Assembly (NCBI GenBank): GCA_016722025.1
Contig: JADKGZ010000018.1
Span: 1-64,000, forward strand
Origin: Acidimicrobiaceae bacterium
GTDB taxonomy: Bacteria > Actinomycetota > Acidimicrobiia > Acidimicrobiales > Ilumatobacteraceae
DNA length: 64,000 nt
Reading direction: 5' to 3'
Shown here: piece after piece, positions 1-7,877 of the stretch
Numbering within the stretch: position 1 is the stretch's first letter
How the letters are laid out: every line of letters starts with the position of its first letter
Position numbers and translations under genes: made by a program
The notes under the pieces: model-generated
Told to the model about the DNA's origin: nothing
Seen by the model: only the letters and a program-made list of their open reading frames with translations
Databases searched by the model: none

Positions 1-21
1 GGCGAGGCCCAGGGAATCCAT
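1..21 (-). CDS. Start of a gene running off the left edge (partial)
   Basis: Only the first seven codons are inside the window (MDSLGLA), so the product cannot be named. The start is supported by a strong ribosome binding site: reading leftwards, GGGAGGA lies eight bases before the ATG at 21. A palindrome-like element resembling the persulfide/copper-type operators found elsewhere in the window sits 57 bases upstream of this ATG, almost the same offset as in the persulfide dioxygenase gene at 15.7 kb. The gene may therefore belong to the same regulon. Function unknown. Confidence 0.45.
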
Positions 22-77
22 GTGGTGTTCCTCCCGACCCAGCTGCTCGAAGTGGGTCTGCTACTAGAGTCGCAGGA

Positions 78-93
78 ATACCCCAGGGGGTTC
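78..93. promoter_or_regulatory. CsoR/CstR-like operator, degenerate copy
   Basis: ATACCCCAGGGGGTTC matches 13 of 16 positions of the perfect palindrome ATACCCCCGGGGGTAT seen at 12016 and 15809. It sits within the longer dyad GGAATACCCCAGGGGGTTCC (75-94). It lies 57 bases upstream of the ATG at 21 on the minus strand, a position typical of a promoter operator. CsoR-family (DUF156) repressors are known to bind such TACCCC/GGGGTA dyads. Assignment by similarity only. Confidence 0.45.
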
Positions 94-163
94 CGGGACC
101 TTCGTCACATCTTGTGGCGATGTTCGTCACGTACGTGTGCCCAGGGCGGCCCGACCGTACACA

Positions 164-3100
164 TCAGCCGCCCAGTGCCTGGATGGCCCTGCTCACCTTC
201 TGCAGGCTCACCGGTCGGGCGGTGCCCAGTTGTTGGGCGAAGACGCTGACGCGCAGCTCCTCCAGCAGCCAGCCGACGTCGATCACCTCGGCGGTGATGT
301 CGTCGCGATCCATGCGGCGCAGCAGGGCCACGTAGCGGGCTTCGACGGCTGCGACGTCGCGCAACCGGGCCGCATCGCGGTGCGGGCCCTCCGGCAGCTT
401 GGCCAAGCGATGATCGATCGCGCTCACGTAGCGCACCACGTCGAGCAGGCGAGCAACCCCGGTGGCGGTGACGAAGCCGGGGCGCACCAGCCGGTCGAGT
501 TGCTCACGTGCGTCGGCGGCCGATGCGGCGACGGCGGGCGCCACGAGACGATCGAGGCGACCGCGCACGGCGGTGGCCGCGGCGAGTATCTCGGCGGCCG
601 AGTGGAGCGCCGTTGCCGCCGTGCCGGGGAGCTCGCTGCGCGCCGCCTGCACCAACGCCTCGAAGCCGGTAGCCGTGAACACCGGGCCACCGTGAGCGGC
701 AACGACGCTGTCGGCCGCAGCCATCAGGCAGTCGGCGGCCAAGGTCTCCAGAGTGGTGCTGCTTCCCGCAACGGCCAGTCGCGAGGCGTTGCTGAGGTGT
801 TGCTCGATCGCTCGCTTGCCGACCGGCACGGCCAACAGCAGCAGGCGCCGCACGCCGGAGCGCATCACCTTTGCCTGCAGCTCCTGCTTGGTGAACACGC
901 GAATGCTCACACTGCCGCCGTCATCGAGCAGCGCCGGGTAACCGCGCACCGGCACGCCGTTGCGCGTCGTCTCCACCATCTCGGGCAGGTCACCGAAGTC
1001 CCACGCGGTGATGCCCTGGCGCTCTTCGATCGGGGCCGCCCGGGCGATCGCTGCTCGCAGCCGCGGGGCAACCAGCTTGCGCAGCGCAACGATGTCCTTG
1101 CCGGTTGCCACAGGGGCACCGTGTTCGTCGTCGATCGAGAAGCCGACGCGCAGATGGGCCGGTACCAGCACGGCGTCGAACGCGTGCGACGGCACGGCGA
1201 CCCCGGCCACGTCGTTGACCACCGTCGACAGCGCGGCGGCCAGCGAGGTGCCGTCCTCCCACGCTGCCGGCGTGCCCAACGACGCCACCACCTTGGCGGT
1301 CACTTCGGCCATCGGCACCAGCTCGCGCCGGTGCTCCTTGGGCAGTGCCCGCAGCAGCGCCGCAACCAGCTCGGGCCGCAGGCCGGGCACGTTCCAGTCG
1401 AATCCCACCGGCTCCACCTGGTTCAGCGCGGCCAGGGGAACGTGCACCGTGGCACCGTCGTCGGCGGCGCCGGGGTCGAAGCGGTAGGTGACGGCGAGGT
1501 TCACCGTGTCGCGGCCAGGCACCTGATGGTGCCACACGGTGGGGAAGTCGAGCACGCTGGCGGCACCTTCGTCGCCGACGAAGTCCTCCAGCCGCATCAC
1601 CAGCAGCTCGGGCTGGGTGCTGCGCGCCAACTTCCACCACTTGTCGAAGTGGCGGGTGCTCACCACCTCCGGGCCCAGCCGCCGGTCGTAGTACGCGAAC
1701 ACGGCTTCCTCGTCCACGAGGTCGGCGCGGCGCACCCGCTCGCCCCAGCCCTTGAGATCGCCGAGGAAGCGCTGGTTGTGGCCCCAGAACTGGTGGGCGG
1801 CCCCATCATGCGGGCTCCATTCGCCGTCCACCAGCGCACAGCGGATGAACAGCTCGCGTGCGGCGGCGCGGTTCACGCGGTCGTAGCCCACCGTACGGTT
1901 GCTGACGATGGGCAGCCCGAACAGTGCCACCCGTTCGCTGCACACTGCCGCGCCGCGGCGGGCATCCCAGGACGGCTCGCCGTAGCTGTACTTGGAGAGG
2001 TGCTTGCCCAGTTCCTCGGCCCACTCGGGTTGCACGGAGGCGACGACGCGGCCCCACAACCGGTTGGTCTCCACCAGCTCGCCGGCGATGATCCACTTCG
2101 GCAACGCCTTGGACAGCGCCGAGCCGTGCCCGATCGCGAACTTCGAGCCGTGCGCACCCTTGTACTCGCGAGTCGTGCCGTCGCGCATGCCCAGGTGGCT
2201 GAGCAAGCCGGAGAGCAAGGCCTGGTGCACTCGGTCGGGGTGGCCTTCGCTGACGCCGACCGAGAGGCTGCCCTGGCGAATGCCGATCTGGCCGGCCACT
2301 TGGCGCAGCTGGCTGAACAGATCCTGCCACTCGCGTACGCGCAGGTAGTTGAGGTACTCGGTGCGGCACAGCTTGCGGAACTGGCTGCTGTTGAGCGCGT
2401 GCTGGCGCTCGCGCAAGTGGTCCCACAGCTTCACCAGCGAGAGGAAGTCGCTGCCCGGCACTTCGAACCGGCGGTGCAGCTCGTCGGCGGCTGCACGATG
2501 CTCGGCGGGTCGCTCGCGCGGATCCTGGATGCTGAGCACCGACGTGATGATCATCAGCTCGCGCACGCAGCCGTGCCGCTCGGCCTCCAGCACCATGCGC
2601 CCCAGGCGAGGGTCGATGGGCAGGCGGGCGAGGCGCTTGCCCAACGGAGTGAGCCGCCGCCGGCCGTCAAGCGGGTGCCGGTGGCGCGCTGGGCTCGATG
2701 GCCCCAGCTCTTCCAGCAAGCCGTACCCGTCGCGCACCGAGCGCGGGTCGGGTGGATCGAGGAAGGGGAAGGCGCCCACGTCGCCGAGCCCGAGCGCGGT
2801 CATCTGCAGGATGACCGACGCAAGGTTGGTGCGCAGGATCTCGGGCTCGGTGAACTCGGGCCGGTCACCGAAGCCGGCTTCGTCGTACAGCCGGATGCAG
2901 ATGCCGGGCGCCACGCGGCCGCAGCGACCGGCGCGTTGGTTGGCCGATGCCTGCGAGACCGCTTCGATGGGCAGGCGTTGCACCTTCAGCCGGTGGCTGT
3001 ACCGCGACACGCGCGCTGCGCCGGCATCGACCACGTACCGCACCCCGGGCACGGTGAGCGATGTCTCGGCCACGTTGGTGGAGAGCACCACCCGTCGGCC

Positions 3101-4042
3101 TCGGTGCGGTTGCCAGATGCGATGCTGCTCGACGGCCGACAGGCGCGCATACAGCGGCAGCACGTCGGCCGCGGCGCCGCGTGCCGTTCGCGCCGACTCG
3201 GTGAAGTGCCGCCGCAGCGCGTCGGCGGTGTCGTGGATCTCGCGCTCGCCCGACAGGAACACCAGCACGTCGCCGTCGCCCTCGTGGGCGAGCTCGTCGA
3301 CCGCATCGACGATGGCTTGCACCTGGTCGCGATCGTCGTCGGGGTCGTCGTCGCGAGCGCCGAACGGCCGGTAGCGAACCTCCACCGGGAACGTGCGACC
3401 CGACACCTCGATGATCGGCGCCGGGCGACCGTCGGGCTGCGCGAAGTGCTCGCTGAAGCGCTGCGTGTCGATGGTGGCGGAGGTGACGATCAGCTTCAGG
3501 TCGGGCCGTTTCGGCAGCAGCTGGGCCAGGTAGCCGAGCAGGAAGTCGATGTTCAGGCTGCGTTCGTGCGCCTCGTCGATGATCAGCGTGTCGTAGCGGC
3601 GCAGCATCCGGTCGCGCTGGATCTCGGCCAGCAGGATGCCGTCGGTCATCACCTTCACCAGGGTCTGCTCGCCGACGGTGTCGGTGAAGCGCACGGTGTA
3701 ACCGACGGTGGCGCCCAGCTCGGTGCCCAGTTCCTCGGCCACTCGCTCGGCGATGGTGCGTGCAGCCATCCGGCGCGGCTGCGTGTGGCCCACCAGCCCC
3801 GCCACGCCGCGGCCCAGGTCGAGGCACAACTTGGGGAGTTGTGTGCTCTTCCCCGAGCCGGTCTCACCGGCGACGATGACCACCTGGTGATCGCGAATGG
3901 CGGCCATCAAGTCGTCGCGCCGTGCGGCGAGCGGCAACGCCGCAGGGCAGGCGAGCGCACCGCTGGCGCGCAACGACTCGACGGTGGCGGCGCGACGTTG
4001 AGCGGCTGCTTGGGCGCGGGTGGGGGTGGCGGGTTCGGACAT
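164..4042 (-). CDS. hrpA: ATP-dependent RNA helicase HrpA (DEAH box)
   Basis: A 1292-residue DEAH-box helicase, full length for bacterial HrpA. Visible motifs are Walker A GETGSGKST (residues 59-67), the DEAH box in LIIDEAHERS (about 156-159), SAT in VTSATI, and motif VI QRAGRCGRV. These are followed by the HA2/OB-fold region and the long C-terminal DUF3418 region that marks HrpA. It acts in the cytoplasm on RNA, and the family is linked to mRNA processing and ribosome rescue. The gene is monocistronic and divergent from the cytochrome gene at 4131, with an 88-base gap. It starts at ATG 4042. A large open frame on the opposite strand is a high-GC shadow. Confidence 0.95.
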   Translation of the reverse strand: MSEPATPTRAQAAAQRRAATVESLRASGALACPAALPLAARRDDLMAAIRDHQVVIVAGETGSGKSTQLPKLCLDLGRGVAGLVGHTQPRRMAARTIAERVAEELGTELGATVGYTVRFTDTVGEQTLVKVMTDGILLAEIQRDRMLRRYDTLIIDEAHERSLNIDFLLGYLAQLLPKRPDLKLIVTSATIDTQRFSEHFAQPDGRPAPIIEVSGRTFPVEVRYRPFGARDDDPDDDRDQVQAIVDAVDELAHEGDGDVLVFLSGEREIHDTADALRRHFTESARTARGAAADVLPLYARLSAVEQHRIWQPHRGRRVVLSTNVAETSLTVPGVRYVVDAGAARVSRYSHRLKVQRLPIEAVSQASANQRAGRCGRVAPGICIRLYDEAGFGDRPEFTEPEILRTNLASVILQMTALGLGDVGAFPFLDPPDPRSVRDGYGLLEELGPSSPARHRHPLDGRRRLTPLGKRLARLPIDPRLGRMVLEAERHGCVRELMIITSVLSIQDPRERPAEHRAAADELHRRFEVPGSDFLSLVKLWDHLRERQHALNSSQFRKLCRTEYLNYLRVREWQDLFSQLRQVAGQIGIRQGSLSVGVSEGHPDRVHQALLSGLLSHLGMRDGTTREYKGAHGSKFAIGHGSALSKALPKWIIAGELVETNRLWGRVVASVQPEWAEELGKHLSKYSYGEPSWDARRGAAVCSERVALFGLPIVSNRTVGYDRVNRAAARELFIRCALVDGEWSPHDGAAHQFWGHNQRFLGDLKGWGERVRRADLVDEEAVFAYYDRRLGPEVVSTRHFDKWWKLARSTQPELLVMRLEDFVGDEGAASVLDFPTVWHHQVPGRDTVNLAVTYRFDPGAADDGATVHVPLAALNQVEPVGFDWNVPGLRPELVAALLRALPKEHRRELVPMAEVTAKVVASLGTPAAWEDGTSLAAALSTVVNDVAGVAVPSHAFDAVLVPAHLRVGFSIDDEHGAPVATGKDIVALRKLVAPRLRAAIARAAPIEERQGITAWDFGDLPEMVETTRNGVPVRGYPALLDDGGSVSIRVFTKQELQAKVMRSGVRRLLLLAVPVGKRAIEQHLSNASRLAVAGSSTTLETLAADCLMAAADSVVAAHGGPVFTATGFEALVQAARSELPGTAATALHSAAEILAAATAVRGRLDRLVAPAVAASAADAREQLDRLVRPGFVTATGVARLLDVVRYVSAIDHRLAKLPEGPHRDAARLRDVAAVEARYVALLRRMDRDDITAEVIDVGWLLEELRVSVFAQQLGTARPVSLQKVSRAIQALGG

Positions 4043-4130
4043 GGCGGATTCGACCGTTCAGCATGGCACCCGGGTGCCGCGTTGCGCACGGTGATTGGTG
4101 GGTGGCCGCTCCGCGTGCGACCATGGCACC

Positions 4131-4508
4131 GTGAAGGCACGCTGGTCCACTCTCGTCCCCGTCCTGTCCGTCGTTGCGGCCGCGCTTGCCGGTGCGGCGT
4201 GTGGAGCGGAACGCGACAGCGACCGGCCGATGACGCAGGGCGAGCAGATCGCGCTCGACAACGGTTGCACGGCCTGCCACGGCACCAACGGCGAAGGCGG
4301 GGTGGGGCCGGCATGGAGGGGCCTCTACCAATCCGAGGTGAAGCTCAGCGATGGCTCCACCGTCATCGCCGACGAGGCGTACCTCACTCAGTCGATCAGG
4401 GATCCTTCGGCGAAGCAGGTCACCGGCTTCGGAGCGATGCCGGCCAACTCGTTGAACGACGCCGAGGTGCAGGCAGTGGTGGACTTCATCAAGTCGTTGG
4501 AGAAGTAG
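4131..4508 (+). CDS. Cytochrome c lipoprotein, single heme
   Basis: A small (125 aa) exported c-type cytochrome. The start is taken at GTG 4131 because it gives a clean lipoprotein signal: positive n-region VKAR, hydrophobic core, and lipobox LAGAAC with Cys24. A CTACH heme-attachment motif follows (Cys46, Cys49, His50), and FGAMPAN near the C-terminus offers the Met ligand. The fold matches cytochrome c class I domains such as those beside oxidases, so it is probably a membrane-anchored electron carrier. Its 3' end overlaps the convergent gene at 4489 by 20 bases. The redox partner is unknown. Confidence 0.85.
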   Translation: MKARWSTLVPVLSVVAAALAGAACGAERDSDRPMTQGEQIALDNGCTACHGTNGEGGVGPAWRGLYQSEVKLSDGSTVIADEAYLTQSIRDPSAKQVTGFGAMPANSLNDAEVQAVVDFIKSLEK

Positions 4509-5562
4509 CCGGCGCCCGGCCGGGCGCGGCGATCGCCAGGGTCAGCGCTGCCAACCCGAGGGCGGTGGTGACGAGCCCGCAGCTGATGGCCGCGGCGGCC
4601 GCGAAGCGGTCGAGCCAGCCGGGGGCGTTGGTCGCCAGGATGGCCTTGGAGAACCCCTCCCGGCGCATCCATGCCCACGCTGCCAGGTTCACGCCGGCCA
4701 GCAGCAGCAGCGCATTGCTGGTGAGTGACGAGCGGTTGCCGCGCCAGTGCAGCGCCACGGCGCCGGCGGCAGCGGCGGCGGCGATGGCCGGGAGCGCGAA
4801 CCAGCCCACTTGCGGCCCGGTCTCGGTGGGCAGCGTGCGGTACTGCCAAGCACCCACGAAGGTGGCCAGCAGTGCGACGTCGAGCGTCGGTAGTGCACGC
4901 CAGCGCGACAAGGAGCCGAACCGACCGCCGAGGCCTGCCAGCAGCCCGGCCGCCAAGCCCACGATCGCGCCCAGCCACACCGGCGTTCGCGAGGCGGCCG
5001 GCATCCACACCGACTCGACGATGATGGACACTGCGACGTCGTCGACCAGCAGCGGAACCTGCTCGCGCAGGACGACGTCGCCGGGGTGCCTGCCGGGTGG
5101 CCGCGAGTCGGTCATCCAGTGCACCCGATGGTCGTGCCACGCGTACCGGCCATCGGTGGCGACCGTGTGCCAGGCGGGTGGGGCATCGTCGACGAAGTCG
5201 GCGGGCAGGGCTGCGCCCTGTCGGGCCTTGCTGACGAAGTAGCTGGCCGACGTTCGGTTCTCCTGCACGGTGCCGTCGGCGAGGAAGCGGATGAACGGCT
5301 CGCTGCGATAGCCGAACACCTCCACCGCCGTGCCGCGATCGACGCGCAGCTCCAGGAACGAGTCGCCGCCGATGATCGATGCGTGCACCTGCGGGGTCGC
5401 CGGGTCGATCGCCACGATCCGCGATCGGTAGTCGGTGGGGCCGGCCGAGTCGGCCGCGGCAGCACCAGTGGGCAGTGCGACGAACAGCGCCAGCGTGACC
5501 GACAGCACGCGACCGACTCTGGCGGTGGCCGACAAAGTCGAGGTGAGGAGGTGTCGCTGCAC
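4489..5562 (-). CDS. Secreted/membrane protein with signal peptide and C-terminal TM segments
   Basis: No family recognised. The protein has a signal peptide (ALFVALPTGAAAA), an extracytoplasmic domain of about 150 residues rich in beta-type sequence, and then four or five hydrophobic segments (for example VWLGAIVGLAAGLLAG and a segment within FALPAIAAAAAAGAVAL). The start is uncertain. GTG 5562 gives a good signal peptide and has AGGAAGAG upstream, but the region around it forms a perfect 11-bp hairpin (5543-5570). GTG 5508 is an alternative. Its 3' end overlaps the cytochrome gene convergently. It lies just downstream of the FAS1 lipoprotein gene on the same strand, 64 bases away, and may be co-transcribed with it. 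Confidence 0.7.
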   Translation of the reverse strand: MQRHLLTSTLSATARVGRVLSVTLALFVALPTGAAAADSAGPTDYRSRIVAIDPATPQVHASIIGGDSFLELRVDRGTAVEVFGYRSEPFIRFLADGTVQENRTSASYFVSKARQGAALPADFVDDAPPAWHTVATDGRYAWHDHRVHWMTDSRPPGRHPGDVVLREQVPLLVDDVAVSIIVESVWMPAASRTPVWLGAIVGLAAGLLAGLGGRFGSLSRWRALPTLDVALLATFVGAWQYRTLPTETGPQVGWFALPAIAAAAAAGAVALHWRGNRSSLTSNALLLLAGVNLAAWAWMRREGFSKAILATNAPGWLDRFAAAAAISCGLVTTALGLAALTLAIAAPGRAPATSPTT

Positions 5563-5570
5563 CTCCTCAC
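5543..5570 (-). promoter_or_regulatory. Perfect 11-bp inverted repeat over a start region
   Basis: GTGAGGAGGTG (5543-5553) and CACCTCCTCAC (5560-5570) pair perfectly around a six-base loop. On the minus strand the GGAGGTG arm contains both Shine-Dalgarno-like sequence and the proposed GTG start of the downstream membrane protein. The hairpin may act as a terminator for the FAS1 gene, a translational lid for the next gene, or a protein-binding site. It has no T-run, which argues against a simple intrinsic terminator. Confidence 0.55.
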
Positions 5571-5626
5571 TCTTCCTGCTGTGAGACCTGCGTGTCACAT
5601 CGGCTCGGGCGAGCCGGGCTGCGTGC

Positions 5627-6997
5627 TCAGCTCTCGGGCACCAGCACGGCGCCGAGCACGTGGATGACACCATTGGTGGCCTGCACGTTCTGCACCAGGA
5701 TCGGGTTGCCGTCGATGTAGGTGACGCCGTCGACCTTCGTGACCGTCAGGTCGACGCCGGCCACTGTGGTGATGGTGCCCTCGACCAGCTGATCGGTGGT
5801 GAGCTTGCCGGCGATGACGTGGTAGGTGAGCACGGTGGCCAGCAGTTCCGGGTCGGCCAGCACCGCGTTCAGCGTGGCGGGGTCGAGCGCATCGAACGCA
5901 TCGTCGACGGGAGCGAACACGGTGAACGGGCCCTCACCCTTGAGCGTGTCGATGAGGTCGGCTTGGGTGACCAGGCTGGCCAGAGTGGTGAAGCCGGGCA
6001 ACGTGGTGGCGACGTCGATGATGTCGCCGAGCGCGGGCACCAGCACGTTGGACATCACGTGGATCACGCCGTTGGTGGCCTGCACGTTCTGGACCGTGAC
6101 TGCGTTGCCGTCGATGTAGGTGACTCCGTCGATCTTGGTGATGGTGAGGTCGTCGCCGGCGACCGTGGTGATGGTGCCTTCCGGCAGCTGATCGAGGTTG
6201 TACTTGCCGGCGATCACGTGGTGCGTGAGCACGGTGGCGAGCAGCGCGTCGTCGCCGGTGACGGTGTCGACGATGGCGGCCGGCAGTGCGGCGAACGCAG
6301 GGTCGGCGGGGGCGAACACGGTGAACGGGCCCTCACCCTTGAGCGTGTCGATGAGGTCGGCCTGGGTGACCAGTGCGGCGAGGGTTTCGAAGCCGGGGAG
6401 GGTGGTGGCGACGTCGATGATGTCGCCGAGGGCCGGTACCAGCACATCGCCCATCACGTAGACGTAGCCGTTGGTGGCTTCGACGCCGGCGCCGATGGCA
6501 TTGCCGTCGATGTAGAACATGCCGTCGCTCTCGGTGACGGTGAGCGTGGTGCCGGCGGCGCTGGTGAGCTCGCCGGCCGCCATCTGTTCGGGCGTGATGG
6601 TGCCGGGCACCACGTGGTGCAGCAGCACGGACTTCACCATCTCGGCGTTGTCCTCCACTGCGTGCAACACGTCGAGCGGCAGCTTGCCGAAGGCGGCGTC
6701 GGTGGGCGCGAACACGGTGAACGGGCCGCCGCGCAGGGTTTCCACCAGGCCGGCGTTGACGGCCATGCCCGCCAACTGGGTGAACACGTGACCGGTGAGG
6801 GCTGTCGCGACGAGGTCGCCCATGGGTAGCGGTGTCTCGGTGGTGGCGGTGGTCTCCTGCGTCGCTGCGGCCGAGGAGGTGGTGACGGCATCGTTCTTGT
6901 CGTCGGAGCAGGCCGCCGCCGCGAAGGCGAACAGGCTGAGCAGCGCAACTGCGCGACGGATGGAACGGTGGGGTGGCGACTGACGGTTCACGAACAC
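5627..6997 (-). CDS. Lipoprotein with three fasciclin (FAS1) domains
   Basis: A surface lipoprotein with three tandem FAS1 repeats of about 133 residues. Start GTG 6997 (or 6991) is chosen because it places a signal peptide ending in lipobox FAAAAC (Cys30). Each repeat carries the FAS1 H1 signature GPFTVFAPxDxAF and a conserved LTHHVI/LTYHVI block. FAS1 domains mediate adhesion or carbohydrate/protein contacts at the cell surface, so this protein probably works outside the membrane. Repeats 2 and 3 are nearly identical at DNA level over long stretches (period 399 bases), suggesting a recent internal duplication. It is followed by the hairpin at 5543 and the membrane-protein gene. Confidence 0.9.
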   Translation of the reverse strand: MFVNRQSPPHRSIRRAVALLSLFAFAAAACSDDKNDAVTTSSAAATQETTATTETPLPMGDLVATALTGHVFTQLAGMAVNAGLVETLRGGPFTVFAPTDAAFGKLPLDVLHAVEDNAEMVKSVLLHHVVPGTITPEQMAAGELTSAAGTTLTVTESDGMFYIDGNAIGAGVEATNGYVYVMGDVLVPALGDIIDVATTLPGFETLAALVTQADLIDTLKGEGPFTVFAPADPAFAALPAAIVDTVTGDDALLATVLTHHVIAGKYNLDQLPEGTITTVAGDDLTITKIDGVTYIDGNAVTVQNVQATNGVIHVMSNVLVPALGDIIDVATTLPGFTTLASLVTQADLIDTLKGEGPFTVFAPVDDAFDALDPATLNAVLADPELLATVLTYHVIAGKLTTDQLVEGTITTVAGVDLTVTKVDGVTYIDGNPILVQNVQATNGVIHVLGAVLVPES

Positions 6998-7097
6998 GTT
7001 GGCGACGCTAGTGACGGCGCCATATGGCGAGCAGGGGCGCTCGGCCCTGTCGGAGAGGACCAAAGGCCCTACGCGTGACGCGGCCTACATTGGGCGG

Positions 7098-7877
7098 ATG
7101 ACCGATCTGGAACGCGAGTACTCACCCAGTTCGCGCGTGGGTGGTAGCTCCGAGCCGTTCGTTGCCGACCATCGGCTCCGCAGCGAGGCCGCTCGAGCAC
7201 TTCTCGCGGCTCGTCTGACGACCACGAGTGGCGGCACCCTGCTGGTCGCCGACGATCCGGCCGCTCCGTTGCTGGTGTTCATCCACGGTGGCTACTGGCA
7301 GGCCCTGAGCGCCGCCGACTCGCTGTATCTGGCCCCCGCCGCACTGGCTGCCGGCTGGTCGTACGCGGCGGTGGAGTACACCATCGCCCCCGCCGGCACG
7401 CTGCCGTCGATGGTCGACGAGTGCCGTGCGGCGCTGGCGACGCTGGCCGGTCTGGTCGCGCCGGCGCAGGTGGTGCTGGCGGGGCACTCCGCCGGGGCGC
7501 ACCTGGCGGCGATGGTGTCGCTCGTGGGCCCGTCGCCGGTGCCGATCGCGCGCACCGTGCTCGTCAGCGGCGTCTTCGACCTGCGCCCGCTGGTGCACAC
7601 CACGGTCAACCTCCCGCTCGGGCTGCACGAGGCGGCAGCTGCCGCGATCAGCCCTCAGCTGTTGCCGGTCGCGGCGTCACACGAGGTGGTGGTGGCCTGG
7701 GGCGACAACGAGACCGACGCTTTCAAGGCGCAGAGCCGGGCGTACGCCGCCCGCCTCGCGGCCGCAGGAACGCAGGTGTCGTCGGTGGAGTGCGCTGGTC
7801 GCCATCATTTCGACATCGTCGAAGATCTGGTCCGCCCCGGCACGCCGCTCGGGCGACTCGCCCTGGGAGGTTCGTGA
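7098..7877 (+). CDS. Alpha/beta-hydrolase, arylformamidase-like
   Basis: A 259-residue cytoplasmic serine hydrolase. It has the oxyanion-hole motif HGGYWQ, the nucleophile elbow GHSAG (Ser within AGHSAGAH), a late acidic residue (WGDNETDAF) and a C-terminal His (RHHFDIV). The HGGYW form is typical of the kynurenine formamidase/esterase group, but no kynurenine-pathway genes are nearby, so the substrate is unknown. The start is ATG 7098, preceded by GGGCGG. The TGA stop overlaps the ATG of the next gene by one base, implying translational coupling with the GMC oxidoreductase. Confidence 0.85.
   Translation: MTDLEREYSPSSRVGGSSEPFVADHRLRSEAARALLAARLTTTSGGTLLVADDPAAPLLVFIHGGYWQALSAADSLYLAPAALAAGWSYAAVEYTIAPAGTLPSMVDECRAALATLAGLVAPAQVVLAGHSAGAHLAAMVSLVGPSPVPIARTVLVSGVFDLRPLVHTTVNLPLGLHEAAAAAISPQLLPVAASHEVVVAWGDNETDAFKAQSRAYAARLAAAGTQVSSVECAGRHHFDIVEDLVRPGTPLGRLALGGS

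Noticed and set aside
137..5242. A 1701-codon open frame on the plus strand opposite hrpA and following genes
   Set aside because: It is antisense to clear, motif-bearing genes (hrpA, cytochrome c frame overlap), has extreme Arg/Ala/Gly/His composition and no domain. It is a codon-bias shadow of high-GC genes.
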